Shown: positions 1 through 11,465 of the stretch, piece after piece
Position numbering within the stretch: the stretch's first letter is position 1
Layout: each line of letters starts with the position of its first letter
Source of the DNA: Ophryocystis elektroscirrha
Taxonomy: Eukaryota; Apicomplexa; Conoidasida; Neogregarinorida; Ophryocystidae
Direction of reading: 5' to 3'
DNA length: 21,216 nt
NCBI GenBank assembly: GCA_030141585.1
Contig: JAQIFP010000040.1
Location: 1-21,216, forward strand
Translations under genes and position numbers: made by a program
The notes under the pieces: model-generated
The model's input: only the letters and a program-made list of their open reading frames with translations
Told to the model about the DNA's origin: nothing
Database searches by the model: none

Positions 1-125
1 ATATGTATATATGTATATATGTATATATGTATATATGTATATATGTATATATGTATATATGTATATATGTATATATGTATATATGTATATATGTATATAT
101 GTATATATGTATATATGTATATATT
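1..125. repeat. 8-nt microsatellite (atatgtat)n
   Basis: An almost perfect tandem array of the 8-mer atatgtat runs from the left edge. It lies just upstream of the first PPR exon in the window, whose acceptor ends at 176, so it is probably inside an intron of that gene. Its open frames (a repeating Met-Tyr-Ile-Cys pattern) are a by-product of the repeat and not a gene. Confidence 0.95.
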
Positions 126-176
126 TAAATTTAATGAGCTTAACGAAAAATTTAATTATTATTTCTATAAATTTAG

Positions 177-701
177 ATTTGCGCAGCTTCACTGAACACA
201 ATCTGCCATAATTTTCTGAAGTTCCATCCAGAAAAAAGCTCAGTTGAATGTCTTATACGAACAATAATTGAAGCTAATAAATTACAGTCTGATACAGCCA
301 ATCAGAAACCAATTATGAATGAATCATTACTTCTTACTTTAATCCACGCCACACTGCGTTACAACGTAATTGCTATAATTTAAATGTTTAATATACTTAA
401 TAAAACTAGTTATTCAATTAATTTGAAATCTTAATGGTAAAAATAGCTAACTATTATTATTATAAACTTTAAAAAATTACTATATTTCTATTTTTCTATT
501 AAAATATATAACATCTAATTTCTAAAACGAAATTATTATATTATATATATATATATATATATACTATTTTACATATATACTATGTAATATAAATAAAATA
601 TATATTTATTGAATATATACTATATTTACTATCTGAATTATATAGTATACACTACTAATAAATACATATGATAATATAAATTGTAAAGATCAATTTTATT
701 A

Positions 702-733
<32 letters not shown>

Positions 734-1520
734 TTTGAATTGATTATTAGATTAAATTTTTTTATTAATTATAATAATAAATATGTAAAATCAGATATTA
801 GAGAGTTTCAATGAGTTATATAAAATATATCTGCAAGATTGGAGTTCTAAATTTGTTCCTGATTTGCAAATATCCGGTCATATAATTAAGTTTTTGAGTA
901 ACCATGATCAAATTGAATCTTGTCGCTCATTTTTTCAATTTATTAGAGAAAAATATAATATGCGTTTAAATGAAGTACGGTGATTTTGAGTATATATACT
1001 GCTAAGGTGATATACGGATGTATGCTTGATGCATATGTCAATAAACATATGGTATCAGAAGCTGTCGAACTGCTTAATCGTATGAAACTAGAAGGTTTTG
1101 TACAACCTAACATTATAATATACTCTACGATTATTAAAGGTTACGCTCAAACGAAGCAGGTCAGATAATTAAATTAAATAAATTATTTTAGCTGGATGAA
1201 GCTTTAAAGCTTTATGAAAAATTGAAATCTGAAAATTTACAGCTAAATACTGTAACTTATAACACTTTAATTGATGCGTGTGCTCGCGTTCATGCTATGG
1301 ACCAAGCAGCTAATCTTTTAGATGAAATGCTCTTATCAAATGTAGAACCTGATATTATTACATTTTCCGCTATAGTTAAAGGGTAATTAAACCTTAATAA
1401 TCTTTAATATAATAAATAAATTAGTATTCATTATTTATTTTCAATATGCACCAAATTTACGTTAAATAACAAATATTTGTTATTGATTGCTAATTAATTT
1501 TAATTATATAATAGTTTATA

Positions 1521-1559
<39 letters not shown>

Positions 1560-3113
1560 TTATATTATTAAAAACCCTCTAATGCATTATTTAATAAACA
1601 CTAAGCTTAAAATATGTTACATTATTATTAATATTATTGATAATATTATTATCATTATTGATACTTTTAATAATTTAATTTTTATTATTAATATTATTAT
1701 TATTAATACTATTGATATAATTATTATTATTAATATTATTATTATTATTATTATTAATAATATTATTATTAATATTATTATTATTATTATTAATATTATT
1801 ATTAATATTATTATTATTATTAATATTATTATTATTATTATCATTATTATTAATAATATTATTATTATTTTTATTATCAGATATTGCATTAAGAATGAAA
1901 TTACTAAAGCAATACAACTTTTGGACGTAATGAACGAAAGAGGAGTGCAGTTGGATGGAATCCTTTACAATATATTACTAGACGGATGTGTCCGAGCATC
2001 AGTACAAATAATCAATAAATTTTATATTTTTTATTTTTCAGAGAACAGATTTATGCGAACTATTATGGCAGCGTATGCAAAGTCAAAATGTCCCTGCTTC
2101 TAATATCACGTTAACTATTTTAATTAAAATGTTTGGACGGGACGGAAACTTAACAAGAGCATTTGAAATTGTTGGCGAAATATCTAAAAAACACAATATC
2201 AAAATAAATGCTCATGTTTATACTTGTTTGATGTCTGCATGCATAACCAATAAACATGTACGTTTGATTATATATGAAGCATACAATTAATACATCAATT
2301 AATTAATTTACATACACTATCAATATGTGTATGTAAATTATATTACAAATTATATGTATATATATGTATGTGGGTATAAAGCTTTGTATCATTACCGTTT
2401 CTTTAAAATACTTCCTTTTTTTTTTTTTTTAGTACCATAAAGCCTTGGAAGTATATCGATGTATGAGAGTAGATAATATTGAACCGGATATAAAAACATA
2501 TGAAACATTACTATACGGATTAAATAAATGGAATAATTTTGCTGAGGCTATTAAAATAGTTAGAGAAATATTTCAGCTAGATCAACCAATTAAATCTGAT
2601 ATACCATTCAAACTGTATAGCAAATGTCTAAGATCTCTATGGAACGCTATGTATAAAGCTGGAAAATTGGATGTATGAAAATTTTAGAAGTAGAATTGTA
2701 TTTATTAGATACAGTATAATTTAAAAGTTAAATTAGTGTTACAGCAATTATTTGGTTAGTTACTAATCTAGTAATCAGTTATATTTTAACAATTTTGTGA
2801 ATAAAAATTTGTATATTTATGTTTGTATATTTTATAAAAAAAATATTAACATAATTACAAATTACTGTATAACAAATATATTAAATTATTTTCTGTGTAC
2901 TTTTAGATGGTATCCGATACCATAAGAGATATGAAATTGATTTATGGACATAAAATACGACCTTGTTTACCAAGAAAAGCAAATAATTCATTTATACGCA
3001 GATTTACATGTCATAATGAAGAAAATTTTATTAAAAACATGAATAATCCATCATACTCACCGTATCATTCGTATGAATGGTTGTCACAACAAGTCCACTG
3101 GAAATCTTTTTAA
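177..3113 (+). CDS. Pentatricopeptide repeat (PPR) protein, 5' partial, 8 exons
   Basis: PPR proteins are helical-repeat RNA binders that usually act on organelle transcripts. Exons read: 177-365, 795-974, 1007-1159, 1192-1382, 1881-2001, 2042-2257, 2433-2672, 2907-3113 (TAA). All junctions keep frame and give 498 residues in this window. About eight 35-residue repeats are visible, with hallmark pieces such as [40 protein letters not shown] and [12 protein letters not shown]. The first exon has no ATG and follows an acceptor, so the N-terminus, including any targeting peptide, is outside the window. The tail (about the last 70 residues) is not PPR-like and ends in an aromatic-rich stretch. 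Four introns are long and hold TA or ATT tracts; three are 32, 32 and 40 nt. The repeat series resembles PPR proteins I associate with apicomplexans; the target RNA and organelle cannot be told from here. Confidence 0.9.
541..733. repeat. Two TA dinucleotide tracts in PPR intron 366-794
   Basis: Pure TA runs lie near 541-563 and 708-733, inside the 429-nt intron between the first two PPR exons of the window. The rest of that intron is unstructured AT-rich sequence with no coding signal. Confidence 0.9.
1529..1880. repeat. TA tract plus (ATT/ATA)n trinucleotide array filling PPR intron 1383-1880
   Basis: A TA run (1529-1557) is followed by an imperfect ATT trinucleotide array from about 1618 to the acceptor at 1880. 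Because the unit is three bases, the array is open in several frames on both strands and gives long Ile-rich or Asn-rich false ORFs, one of which runs into the real exon 1881-2001. The flanking exons join in phase across it (IVKG then YCIKN), which shows that it is intronic. Confidence 0.9.
2304..2340. repeat. Perfect 14-bp stem, 9-nt loop inverted repeat in PPR intron 2258-2432
   Basis: The arm taatttacatacac (2304-2317) is matched perfectly by gtgtatgtaaatta (2327-2340). The arms are not simple TA repeats. The element is inside the 175-nt intron and could fold as an RNA hairpin. Confidence 0.85.
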
Positions 3114-3165
3114 AGTTTATTTAATTTTTTTATTTAATTAATTTTCAAAAAAAAGCAACAGTGAA

Positions 3166-4408
3166 TTACTGATTTTTCTTATCAATAAGTGGTGTAATTT
3201 TTTTACTTGCTTCGATATCCCTTTTAATCATCTGAAAGAATAAAATAAAGTTTGTGTATTACATCTTCTGCCTCAACGACATTATGATTCGCTAAGTCGA
3301 GAAATTGTAATGCTGCAAACTCTGTTATTCCTTTATGTTTCTGAGTCATACGCTTAGCCCAACAAATATTCTCAATTATAGCATTGGCTTCAGAGATATA
3401 TATGTAATATTTCAAATTTCATTATATGTTACTAAATAAATATTTAACAATATGTATAAATACTTTGTATATACACTGAAATAACATATATGGTATATAT
3501 CAATACTTTTATTACCTTATACTTTTATTAACTTATATCATACAAAAAATATCAGACAATTATATATGTATATATAATTATCTTAGTGTTGCTATATATT
3601 ATTATAAATATTACTAATATTATTATTAATATTATAATTGAAATTATTATTATTATTCTTGTTATTATTATTATTATTATTGTTATTACTTAGGAACATA
3701 TGTATAATTATTCATTGGGTGAGTTTATCGGCATAAGATATAAATAATATTTTATTGGTTTATAATATATGCTTACACCTATATGTAGGCATATCACATA
3801 ATGATGCTTTATTTATTTAATATATAAACAAATGTGTTTAACTATACATCAACATTTATATATTTATTGAGCTTTGCTTCTTTATATTCAAAGTTTCATG
3901 AAAATTTATTATATTACCTTCACTGCTATTCGAGATATAACTGGAATGATCACCTAATAAATGATTTATGCCGGAAACTAGAAGGCTGTATTTAGCATTT
4001 TTTTCTATGACTTCTGGAAGAAGAATAGGAGCATTGCACTGTTTTGTTAAAGGTATCTTCAAGGTTTTTTTGTACCATAACTAGCAGTAATACACGTATT
4101 TAAAAAGAACATACATCATCTGAAAACAGATTATTTAACTCCTTTAACTTGGGAATGGATACATTGTACCTTAAAGATATGTTATTCAGTGTGTCTGCGT
4201 CTGTATATTTATATAAACAATAATTATTGACAAAACTGTGAGAGTTGTATTTATTACATAAGATTAATACAATAATTATTTACTAATATATATGTTTAAT
4301 TTAATATTTACATAAATTAAAACATTCCTAATATAAATTAAATTCATCCCTGTAATTGATACCTGTAACAATATGTTCAAAAAATTGTGATTCTAAATTA
4401 TTAGACAT
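3166..4408 (-). CDS. LysM-domain protein, 5 exons, complete
   Basis: Exons in transcript order: 4408-4363, 4200-4115, 4080-3918, 3387-3263, 3231-3166 (TAA), giving 161 residues with every junction in phase. Residues about 10-55 form a LysM domain: HIVTDADTLNNISLRYNVS, then PKLKELNNLF and LWYKKTLKIP, close to the single N-terminal LysM of eukaryotic LYSMD-type proteins. Bacterial LysM binds N-acetylglucosamine polymers, but intracellular eukaryotic versions have no settled ligand. There is no signal peptide or membrane segment. The second half is polar, then helical (ITEFAALQFLDLANHN and a Lys-rich end); the spacing is loosely UBA-like, which is only a guess. One intron is 530 nt with an ATT array and an AAG acceptor; two others are 31 and 34 nt. 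The start is the only in-frame ATG before the domain. Confidence 0.82.
3599..3689. repeat. ATT/ATA trinucleotide array in LysM-gene intron
   Basis: Imperfect (ATT)n array within the 530-nt intron 3388-3917. Just before it, near 3561-3583, is a short palindrome aattatatat-gt-atatataatt. Nothing coding is seen in this intron. Confidence 0.85.
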
Positions 4409-4621
4409 TTTTTATATATTACTTAGGATTATCAGGAATTATTTAGTCAAAATCCGGATAACACCAATCATATTATAAATAAAGCTAAATTGATAATAAA
4501 TAACCAATATCCTTGTCTATATAATCTGTAAATATTGTTGATATATATTTGACGGAATAGTCATACAATGAAAGTTTTAATTATTTAAAATTTAAGTATA
4601 CATATATATAAATACATAAAG
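4409..4621. promoter_or_regulatory. Divergent promoter interval, LysM gene / transportin
   Basis: The 213 bp between the two divergent start codons must hold both promoters and both 5' UTRs. It is AT-rich, with no coding signal. No specific element can be assigned from sequence alone. Confidence 0.6.
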
Positions 4622-5583
4622 ATGCACCAAAATATTCAAGGATATATACAACCGTCTGAGTGTGAAGTAATTCTGACTTCTTTACGGCAAGCAGACATTG
4701 CTACCACAGAAGTTCAAAAAAAACTTACACAGTCAATTATGGATTTCAGAAAGAAACCAGAATGTACTTATTATTTCAGCTATATATTAGGAGAATGTGT
4801 CAATGAATTACCGGAAGTTAGACAAAGAGCTGGTTTATTATTGAAGGCACAATTGGAAACTGTAAATGTTGATGATATGTCGTTACAATTTATATCCAAC
4901 AATATGATAAAAGCATTGCAAGATTCATCTAAAGTTGTTCGCAATACAGCCTGTTTAATTATTTTTTTACTCGTTAAAAACTATTTGAATAAGTCTCAAG
5001 AATTATTACAAAACTTGATATTATTATTTTCGTCAATTTTTAATAACTCCCCACCTTCAAACGATAATCAAGAAGCTAAAAAAAATATATTAAATTCTTT
5101 ATATATTATTATTGAAAACTCAATAGATTCAATAGATAATATACATTCTGATTTTTTCGATTTTTGCTCTGTCAATATTCTTCCCAAATTAGTAGAAATT
5201 ATTTTTAGTAATGAAGTTACTCGAGAAATAAAAAATAGTGCTTTGGTTTGTTTAAATGAGTTTCAAAAAGGTTATTTATTTGGACCAGATGCATATTTTG
5301 AGAATTACATTGACACATACTGGAATATTTTGTCCCATTGTGCCGGTGATTCTGCATTTACTTCTCAAGTCATACTGGGTTTATATTACACAGCACAAAG
5401 TAATTCCAATTTTGTATGCTCACAATTAAAGAATTTGTTTCAATTTCTCATAAAATGTCTTCAACCTGACCAGCCTTATGAATCAAAGCTTAAATGCATG
5501 GATATTCTATTGACATGCTTCAAAAACAGAAATTCTTATGAAGCGTTTTATTACAACCTTTCAAGGTAAAATATCGGATGCAT

Positions 5584-5632
<49 letters not shown>

Positions 5633-7617
5633 AAAATATATTGTAGCAAAATACAATAATTATAGCTTAGTTTTATAAGTAAACATTTTTGATACAAGTT
5701 CATATATTTATAAAGATACAATTAAGTTATTAAAATATACCTTTCATTCATAATCTAATATAAATTATTTATTATAAATACTTTTTAGTCTTCTTCCTTT
5801 ATTGGTTAAAAACACTTGCTACACTACATGGGATTATATGCAAATAGATCTCTCTCTGTTGTCTGATGAAAATAGTTCGACTCCAGACAGAATAGAGGAT
5901 TTGGAGCCAGTTTACCGAAAAAAAAAAAATGAAGATAGGGAAAACTTGAGTTACGAGGATGCTACTGACGTTGGTGATGATGATTTAGATCAAGATGAAA
6001 CTGACATATTTAATGCTTCTTCAACATGGGGTTCAAATTTTACTCTTCGAAAAGCCTCTGCTTTATTATTGGATAAAATATCTTGTGTATATAAGGATGA
6101 TATACTTAATCATGTTATACCGGTAATAGAGACTGGACTTCAAACCACTTCGAGTGACTCTTGGGAACTTCAAGAATCTGCTGTTCTTTCTCTAGGAGCC
6201 ATAGCTCGTAATTGTATTACAGGATTGAATCCCTTTTTACCAAATATCCTTCATTTAATTTTAAATTTATGCAATCATAATAAAGTAAATTAAATTATAT
6301 AACATGGTTATATATTCAGCCTGCCTTAAGGAGCATTAGTTTATGGACATTAAGTCGTTTTTCTTTATGGACGTGCTCTCAAGTTGACAAGTTTGAAACT
6401 ATTTGCAGCACAGTAAGGTTAAAAGTAATATGTTGTCTATTATTTCAGATATTGCAACACATCCTTGATAAAAATAAATTAGTGCAACAAGCTGCTTGCT
6501 CAGCATTTGCATGTTTAGAAGAGGATGCGTATCATATGTTTGTCCCTTATTTACCAACCATATTTGAAGTATTCCGTACAGCTATACAAACTTTCCATGT
6601 AACTTATTTTATATTTATTTTAATTAATTTAGGCAATCAACTTTATGGCACTTCTTGATACTATTTCAACTTTAGTTGACTTACTACAGGAAAAAGTTGA
6701 CATTCCAGAATTTCACTCAAATATTATTGCACCAATTCTTAAGAAACTTGACTCAGCAAGTATAAAAGACCCTTTTTTAGTCTCCGTCTTTCAGTGTTTA
6801 AGCTGCATAGTCTCAGCTTTCAAAAATAGTAAGTGTATTTATTCTTATAATAAATGTGAGCTGAATTGCAAATTATTTAATTAGTAATTAAACTTAAGTA
6901 TTTATTTAAGTATATTAAATAATATATTAATTTATATATTATTTAATTATTATCAACATATATAAGCTAAACATACAAGTCGCTAGATAAATAAATTTAT
7001 AGATATAGCTCAATACATTTATTCAACTTCTTATGCCTCATTCATTTCTTTACTAATATAACTCATTTTAGGATTTAACGTATACGTTAGCACCATAATC
7101 AATTCCTGTACTAGATTCATGTACGAAGCAGTTAGCTACGCAAGAGAATGTGCAGCAGTTCAAGTAGACCTGCTAGATGACATAGTTCATTCTCAACAAT
7201 GTGAAAATCTAGAATGCTGCTTCGATATTGTTTCATCAATCTCTGATTCCCAAATATTGGACTTTGAGAAACAGCTCGCAAATACCACTTTGATGTCTCA
7301 AATTATTGAGTTTATTCAAGTATATATGTTTCTTACTAAAATAATTCTAATTAGATCACAGATATCGCATGGAAAAGCAATGTATATCAAGCTTTATTTG
7401 CTTTGATTGGTGATTTAGCCAAATCCGCTCCAAATTCAGTACAAATGCATCAAGAAACATTGATAAAACATGTAAACTTATATACATTAATTATTAGATA
7501 AACTTTAACTAAGCTAGTAAACTTATTATAAAAAAAAATTATTATGTTTGATTACTAAAATATACATATATATATATATATATATTTTAGTAATAGATTT
7601 TTCAATCAATTATCTAC

Positions 7618-7648
<31 letters not shown>

Positions 7649-8581
7649 TATATTTTTAAAGAGTATATGTTAGCTAAAGCTAATTATGCACAAACATTTT
7701 ACAATATTTAAAATCAAAATATTTTAGATTTCACCTCATATAACAAGTGATTCGTCTATAACAGCTCAAAATGCATCTTGGGCAATAGGACAAATAGCGA
7801 AGTATTGCAGTGATGCAGGAAAATTAAAGTTATACATTCCATCAGTTTGTCATCAGTTATCCAAAACCCTAATCACTCATAATTATGATCATTTACAACG
7901 AAACTGCTGTATAACTTTGAGCAGACTTTTTGCATTAACTCCAGCTGAATGTATAGATACTTTCGAAAGTGTATTTAGTGTATGGTGTCAAATAATGGCA
8001 GATACTCCAAATGACTCTGATAAAATATTTGCTCTATTAAGTAAGCATTTACATTTCATTAAAAATCAACTAATTATAGATCATGCTTGTTAATTAATAT
8101 AAATGTCTTCAAATATAAAGTCCTGTGTATAAACGGACACTAGAATGCTTATTAACATTGTTTTATATATTTGAAATTGTAAATTTAATTTACTAAATAT
8201 TTATATATAGTTTTATCTATATATACTTGTTATTAAATTACTCAAATGAATTGTGAATTTTGTAGGTTTGACTAAAGTAATCACTTACAAGCAATCGGCT
8301 GCGCTAAATAACTTACCAGTTTTATTAGATCTAATAACTTCAGTATATGAAACTTATGATGCAAAGGAATTGCCAAAAACCAGTACATTACCTGAACATG
8401 TATCACCAGAGTTACACTGTATGTTTGTGGAATTGTTTGCTTGTAAGAATACTATACTTTTAATTATTTAACGTTTCTAGGGCTCATTAACGATCATTAT
8501 GCTTTCTTAGTTAATGCATTAAATCAAATACCACCATATAATCAACAGTTACTTAAAATATACCACGCTAATTTACCATAG
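4622..8581 (+). CDS. Transportin / karyopherin beta-2, 10 exons, complete
   Basis: Exons: 4622-5565, 5789-6284, 6320-6412, 6449-6598, 6633-6828, 7072-7319, 7355-7471, 7728-8040, 8266-8442, 8481-8581 (TAG). All ten join in phase to give 944 residues, close to the usual 890-920. Transportin is a HEAT-repeat importin that carries PY-NLS cargo such as RNA-binding proteins through nuclear pores and releases it on Ran-GTP binding. The N-terminus has the HEAT start (KKLTQSIMDFRKKPECTYYF). Near residues 350-380 is a shortened acidic loop (DVGDDDLDQDETDIF) followed by WGSNFTLRKASALLLDKIS. Both regions around the cargo-contacting tryptophans known in the human protein are present: SISLWTLSRFSLW and NASWAIGQIAKYC. 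Later repeats (YQALFALIGDLAKSAP) also match. The short introns are 34-38 nt; the others are 223-256 nt with TA tracts. Confidence 0.95.
5586..5627. repeat. TA dinucleotide tract in transportin intron 5566-5788
   Basis: A pure TA run of about 42 nt follows the 10-nt palindrome ggatgcatcc, inside the 223-nt first intron of the transportin gene. Confidence 0.95.
6914..6947. repeat. 13-bp perfect inverted repeat in transportin intron 6829-7071
   Basis: The arm attaaataatata (6914-6926) is matched by tatattatttaat (6935-6947) around an 8-nt loop. The sequence is wholly A and T, so chance pairing is easier than for the GC-containing palindromes elsewhere. Confidence 0.7.
7551..7594. repeat. 44-nt near-perfect palindrome with TA core in transportin intron 7472-7727
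   Basis: Arms attactaaaatata (7551-7564) and tatattttagtaat (7581-7594) are exact reverse complements flanking a TA-like core with one off-pattern base. A second TA tract follows near 7624-7648. Both lie in the 256-nt intron. Confidence 0.85.
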
Positions 8582-9263
8582 AGAAAACACATAAATGCTT
8601 TTTCAAACTTTTTTTTTTAATTACTTATACACATAAAAATCAGAAATTGGAATAATCAGCACACATAACTAAGACGGCACTTCCTAATTCTCCAATTGTC
8701 ATCATAAACAACAAATATTATTGTTTGTAGCTTTTTTTAAGAGTTGCAAAAAAAAAATTTAATTTTTTTTGAAAAATTGTAAATAATTGTCTTAACTATT
8801 TATATGTAAATTTTATTTGAACAAAATATACACATCTTTAGTTTAAAGTATAATCTATCAAATTTCCCAAGAAGACACTGATATTATTAAATCAGAGCTT
8901 TCTGACTGAATTTGAAAGGCATTTTTTTTTTTGTGTCATAAAACTACTTTTCATCTTTTATTGGAAATTGAAAAGATAAAAATGGAGATTTAATATATAT
9001 TATACTTCTAGTGCAAAATCTTCACTTTTGAATTAGCCAAGTCAAGACGTTTTCTAGAAGAAATTTTTGACATTATAATGAAATCTATTTAGGTGCTACC
9101 TGGAACCATAAAATTCAATCATGCATGAAGGGACAGCATTACAGAAGCCGTAAATAAATTAAATAACAATGATTATTAATTTTTCAAAAATTTAATACGA
9201 TTACCTTGTAATTAAATTATGCTTATATCAAATTAATTTATTTTAAATAAATTTAAGCTTGCC
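8582..9263. other. Unresolved 0.68 kb between transportin stop and TOM40 start
   Basis: No gene is confidently visible. Patches near 8640-8720, 8860-8920 and 9020-9150 are less A/T-biased than typical intergenic DNA here. On the minus strand an ATG at 9073 opens a 16-codon exon-like segment (MSKISSRKRLDLANSK) with a GT donor at 9025. A candidate segment after an acceptor at 8906 reads SESSDLIISVSSWEI then stops. Joined, these make only 31 codons. A further minus-strand open stretch near 8642-8704 reads MTIGELGSAVLVMCADYSNF and stops. A small convergent gene or a noncoding RNA is possible; I cannot settle which. Confidence 0.35.
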
Positions 9264-11379
9264 ATGAACTTTAATAAATTTCCTTTATTTTCTTCCCCTG
9301 CATTTTGCGCCTCTAAAATAAAATCGTTACAAAAATTATTATTTAAGCCAAAAGAAACTCAAATTGAAGCTTCTTTACCGAAAATAGAGACAGCATCAGA
9401 ACCAGTTCCTGATATCCCTGCTTTACCTTTAACCACTGTACTCCTTCCTCCTGCGATTGATACTCCCGTTAAATTGTAAGGTTAACGCGTTTATTAATTA
9501 TTAATACGCAGAAAAATTTTGTACTTATACAAATAAAAATACTTCTAATAATTACACTATGTACATTTTTTTCATTATTAATATATATGTGTTATTAGAA
9601 ATACTCCCGTTTCCTATGATTTATTTAATGAAGAATTTTCACAAGCGACTAGCTTAAATATCCATGACGGTTTACGCTTAGACATTGTGAAAAACGTTGT
9701 ACCATGTATGCAAGCAAACTATTCGTATTTATTGGGTTCCAGTCAAGCGTTTCAATTTGGACCCACGTATGCCAGCCCAGATGGAAACACTTTACTCACT
9801 GCAAGATATGGTAATGATCTTACTATGTCAGTCAGGTGAGATAATATGTGGAATATAAATGTCAAATTCTAATATACTTAATTTTACATGAGGAAAAATA
9901 TGTCATAATAAATTATATGCTAATTATCTAATAAATTTATTATTATAATAATAATATATATATATATATATATATATATTACAGCATTAAAACTTAAATT
10001 GCCTCAAAATATTACTATTATATTTGATATATTAAATAATTAAATATATCTATATATATATATTATATACATTGTTTACTATAAATTATTTTCATATTTG
10101 ATTACTGTTTTTTTCCTCTTGTAAGTGGTTTCAAGAAATTGGGAAATAAAGAAGTACAAGCGCTAGCAACATCTAATTTGTATGATCCTCAACGGACCAC
10201 GTTAAATTTAGGGTTTAACCAAGCATTTAAACGTGCTTGCTATGGATTCAGAGCAACGTATCAAGGCGGATGGACAACAACATTAAGATACAGTTATTTA
10301 ATAAAACCAAATTTTTTCTTAGGAGCTGATGTAGTCTTTATTGTAAGTAATAAAAAATTGTGTCTGTATTTATAAGAAAATTATAATTAAACTAATAATT
10401 ATGTATATTAATATAATGTTTAATGGATAAGACTAACCATATAATTCACTACATACATAGCTTACCGTTTTTTATGTTAGGTATAAGCAATATTGTCAAT
10501 AACCTATCTCTATAGTATTATAGAGTATATATCCATATATGAAATATGTTTTATTACTGAAAAAATGAATGTGTTGTTCCTGCGTATACATTATTAGCAT
10601 TATATAATAATTATTCACATAATAAATTTTTCTAAGTTTATAATTTGTATTATTTATACATAAAAATTGTCTATATTATAAATTTTAATTACAGTATTTT
10701 CTAATATATACAAGTCTTACATAATTTAACTTATTTTATTGACAATTATTACACAACAGGGTACAACAGGTGGGAAAACAAACTCGGTTGGTTTTCGATA
10801 TGTCAAGAATTCACATATATTAACTGGTATATTGGAAAGACAGCCCAGTTTTTCAACAATACATGGATTAGACCAATTTGAGCACATATTAAGGCTACAA
10901 TATTTACGAAAAGTGTCTCCGCGATTAAATCTTGCAACTGAACTCCAGCTCAATCCCAAACCTTCGAATGTTGAATCCTCTTTGAAAGTTGTAGGTTTCT
11001 TTAGTACTTATTGTTTGATAGGGTTATGAATATTCTTTTCGTCATGCGCGTGTTCAAGCACTTGCCGATTTTTATGGAAAATTAGCTATGATGTTACAAA
11101 CAACTTCAGGTATTACTTTAAATTTGTTTTTAATGCGTATTAATATTCATATTATATTTATATTTGATATTCATAAACAATAGTTAATAATATAATAATA
11201 ATAAGAATAATTATAGATAATATATATATATACATTAAATAATTATAATTACCTAATATGAATTTATAGGTTTTGGATTATGCGGAACTATAGATTATAA
11301 GAGAAATGATTATAGAATAGGCTTTACCATGCAGTCAGTACCCCAACAAGTTGAATCAGCACCGTCTCTAAATTCTTGA
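9264..11379 (+). CDS. TOM40: TOM40, mitochondrial outer-membrane import pore, 6 exons, complete
   Basis: Exons: 9264-9475, 9599-9835, 10126-10342, 10760-10990, 11022-11109, 11270-11379 (TGA), all in phase, 364 residues. TOM40 is the beta-barrel channel of the TOM complex through which nuclear-encoded preproteins enter mitochondria or their relics. After an N-terminal extension of about 75 residues, rich in Pro and Ala, the Tom40 start is seen (SYDLFNEEF). Alternating beta strands follow, with family-like stretches FQFGPTYASPDGNTLLTARY, GFRATYQGGWTTTLRYSY, TNSVGFRYVKNSHILTG and, at the end, GFGLCGTIDYKRNDYRIGF, which resembles the C-terminal strand used for sorting into the outer membrane. Length fits the family (about 310-390). 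The gene is convergent with the coiled-coil gene, with 86 bp between stops. One short intron is 31 nt; the rest are 123-417 nt. Confidence 0.93.
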
Positions 11380-11465
11380 AATTACATTTTTCTTAATATA
11401 ATAACTAGTTAAAATAATTTTGAAACAAAAAAAATAATAAAATTATGTATTTAATTTACTGCAAT

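Noticed and set aside
11..211. Open frame of repeating Met-Tyr-Ile-Cys-Ile-Tyr
   Set aside because: A product of the 8-nt microsatellite running into a PPR exon in the wrong frame.
1582..2103. Long open frames rich in Ile or Asn on both strands
   Set aside because: They come from the ATT trinucleotide array in a PPR intron; flanking exons splice across it in phase.
9089..9155. Resemblance to the RNase P CR-V motif (acagaagccg)
   Set aside because: Ten bases only, with no matching CR-I or fold that I could see; too weak to annotate.
10726..10959. Minus-strand ORF opposite TOM40
   Set aside because: It lies antisense to the well-supported fourth TOM40 exon and shows no recognisable family.
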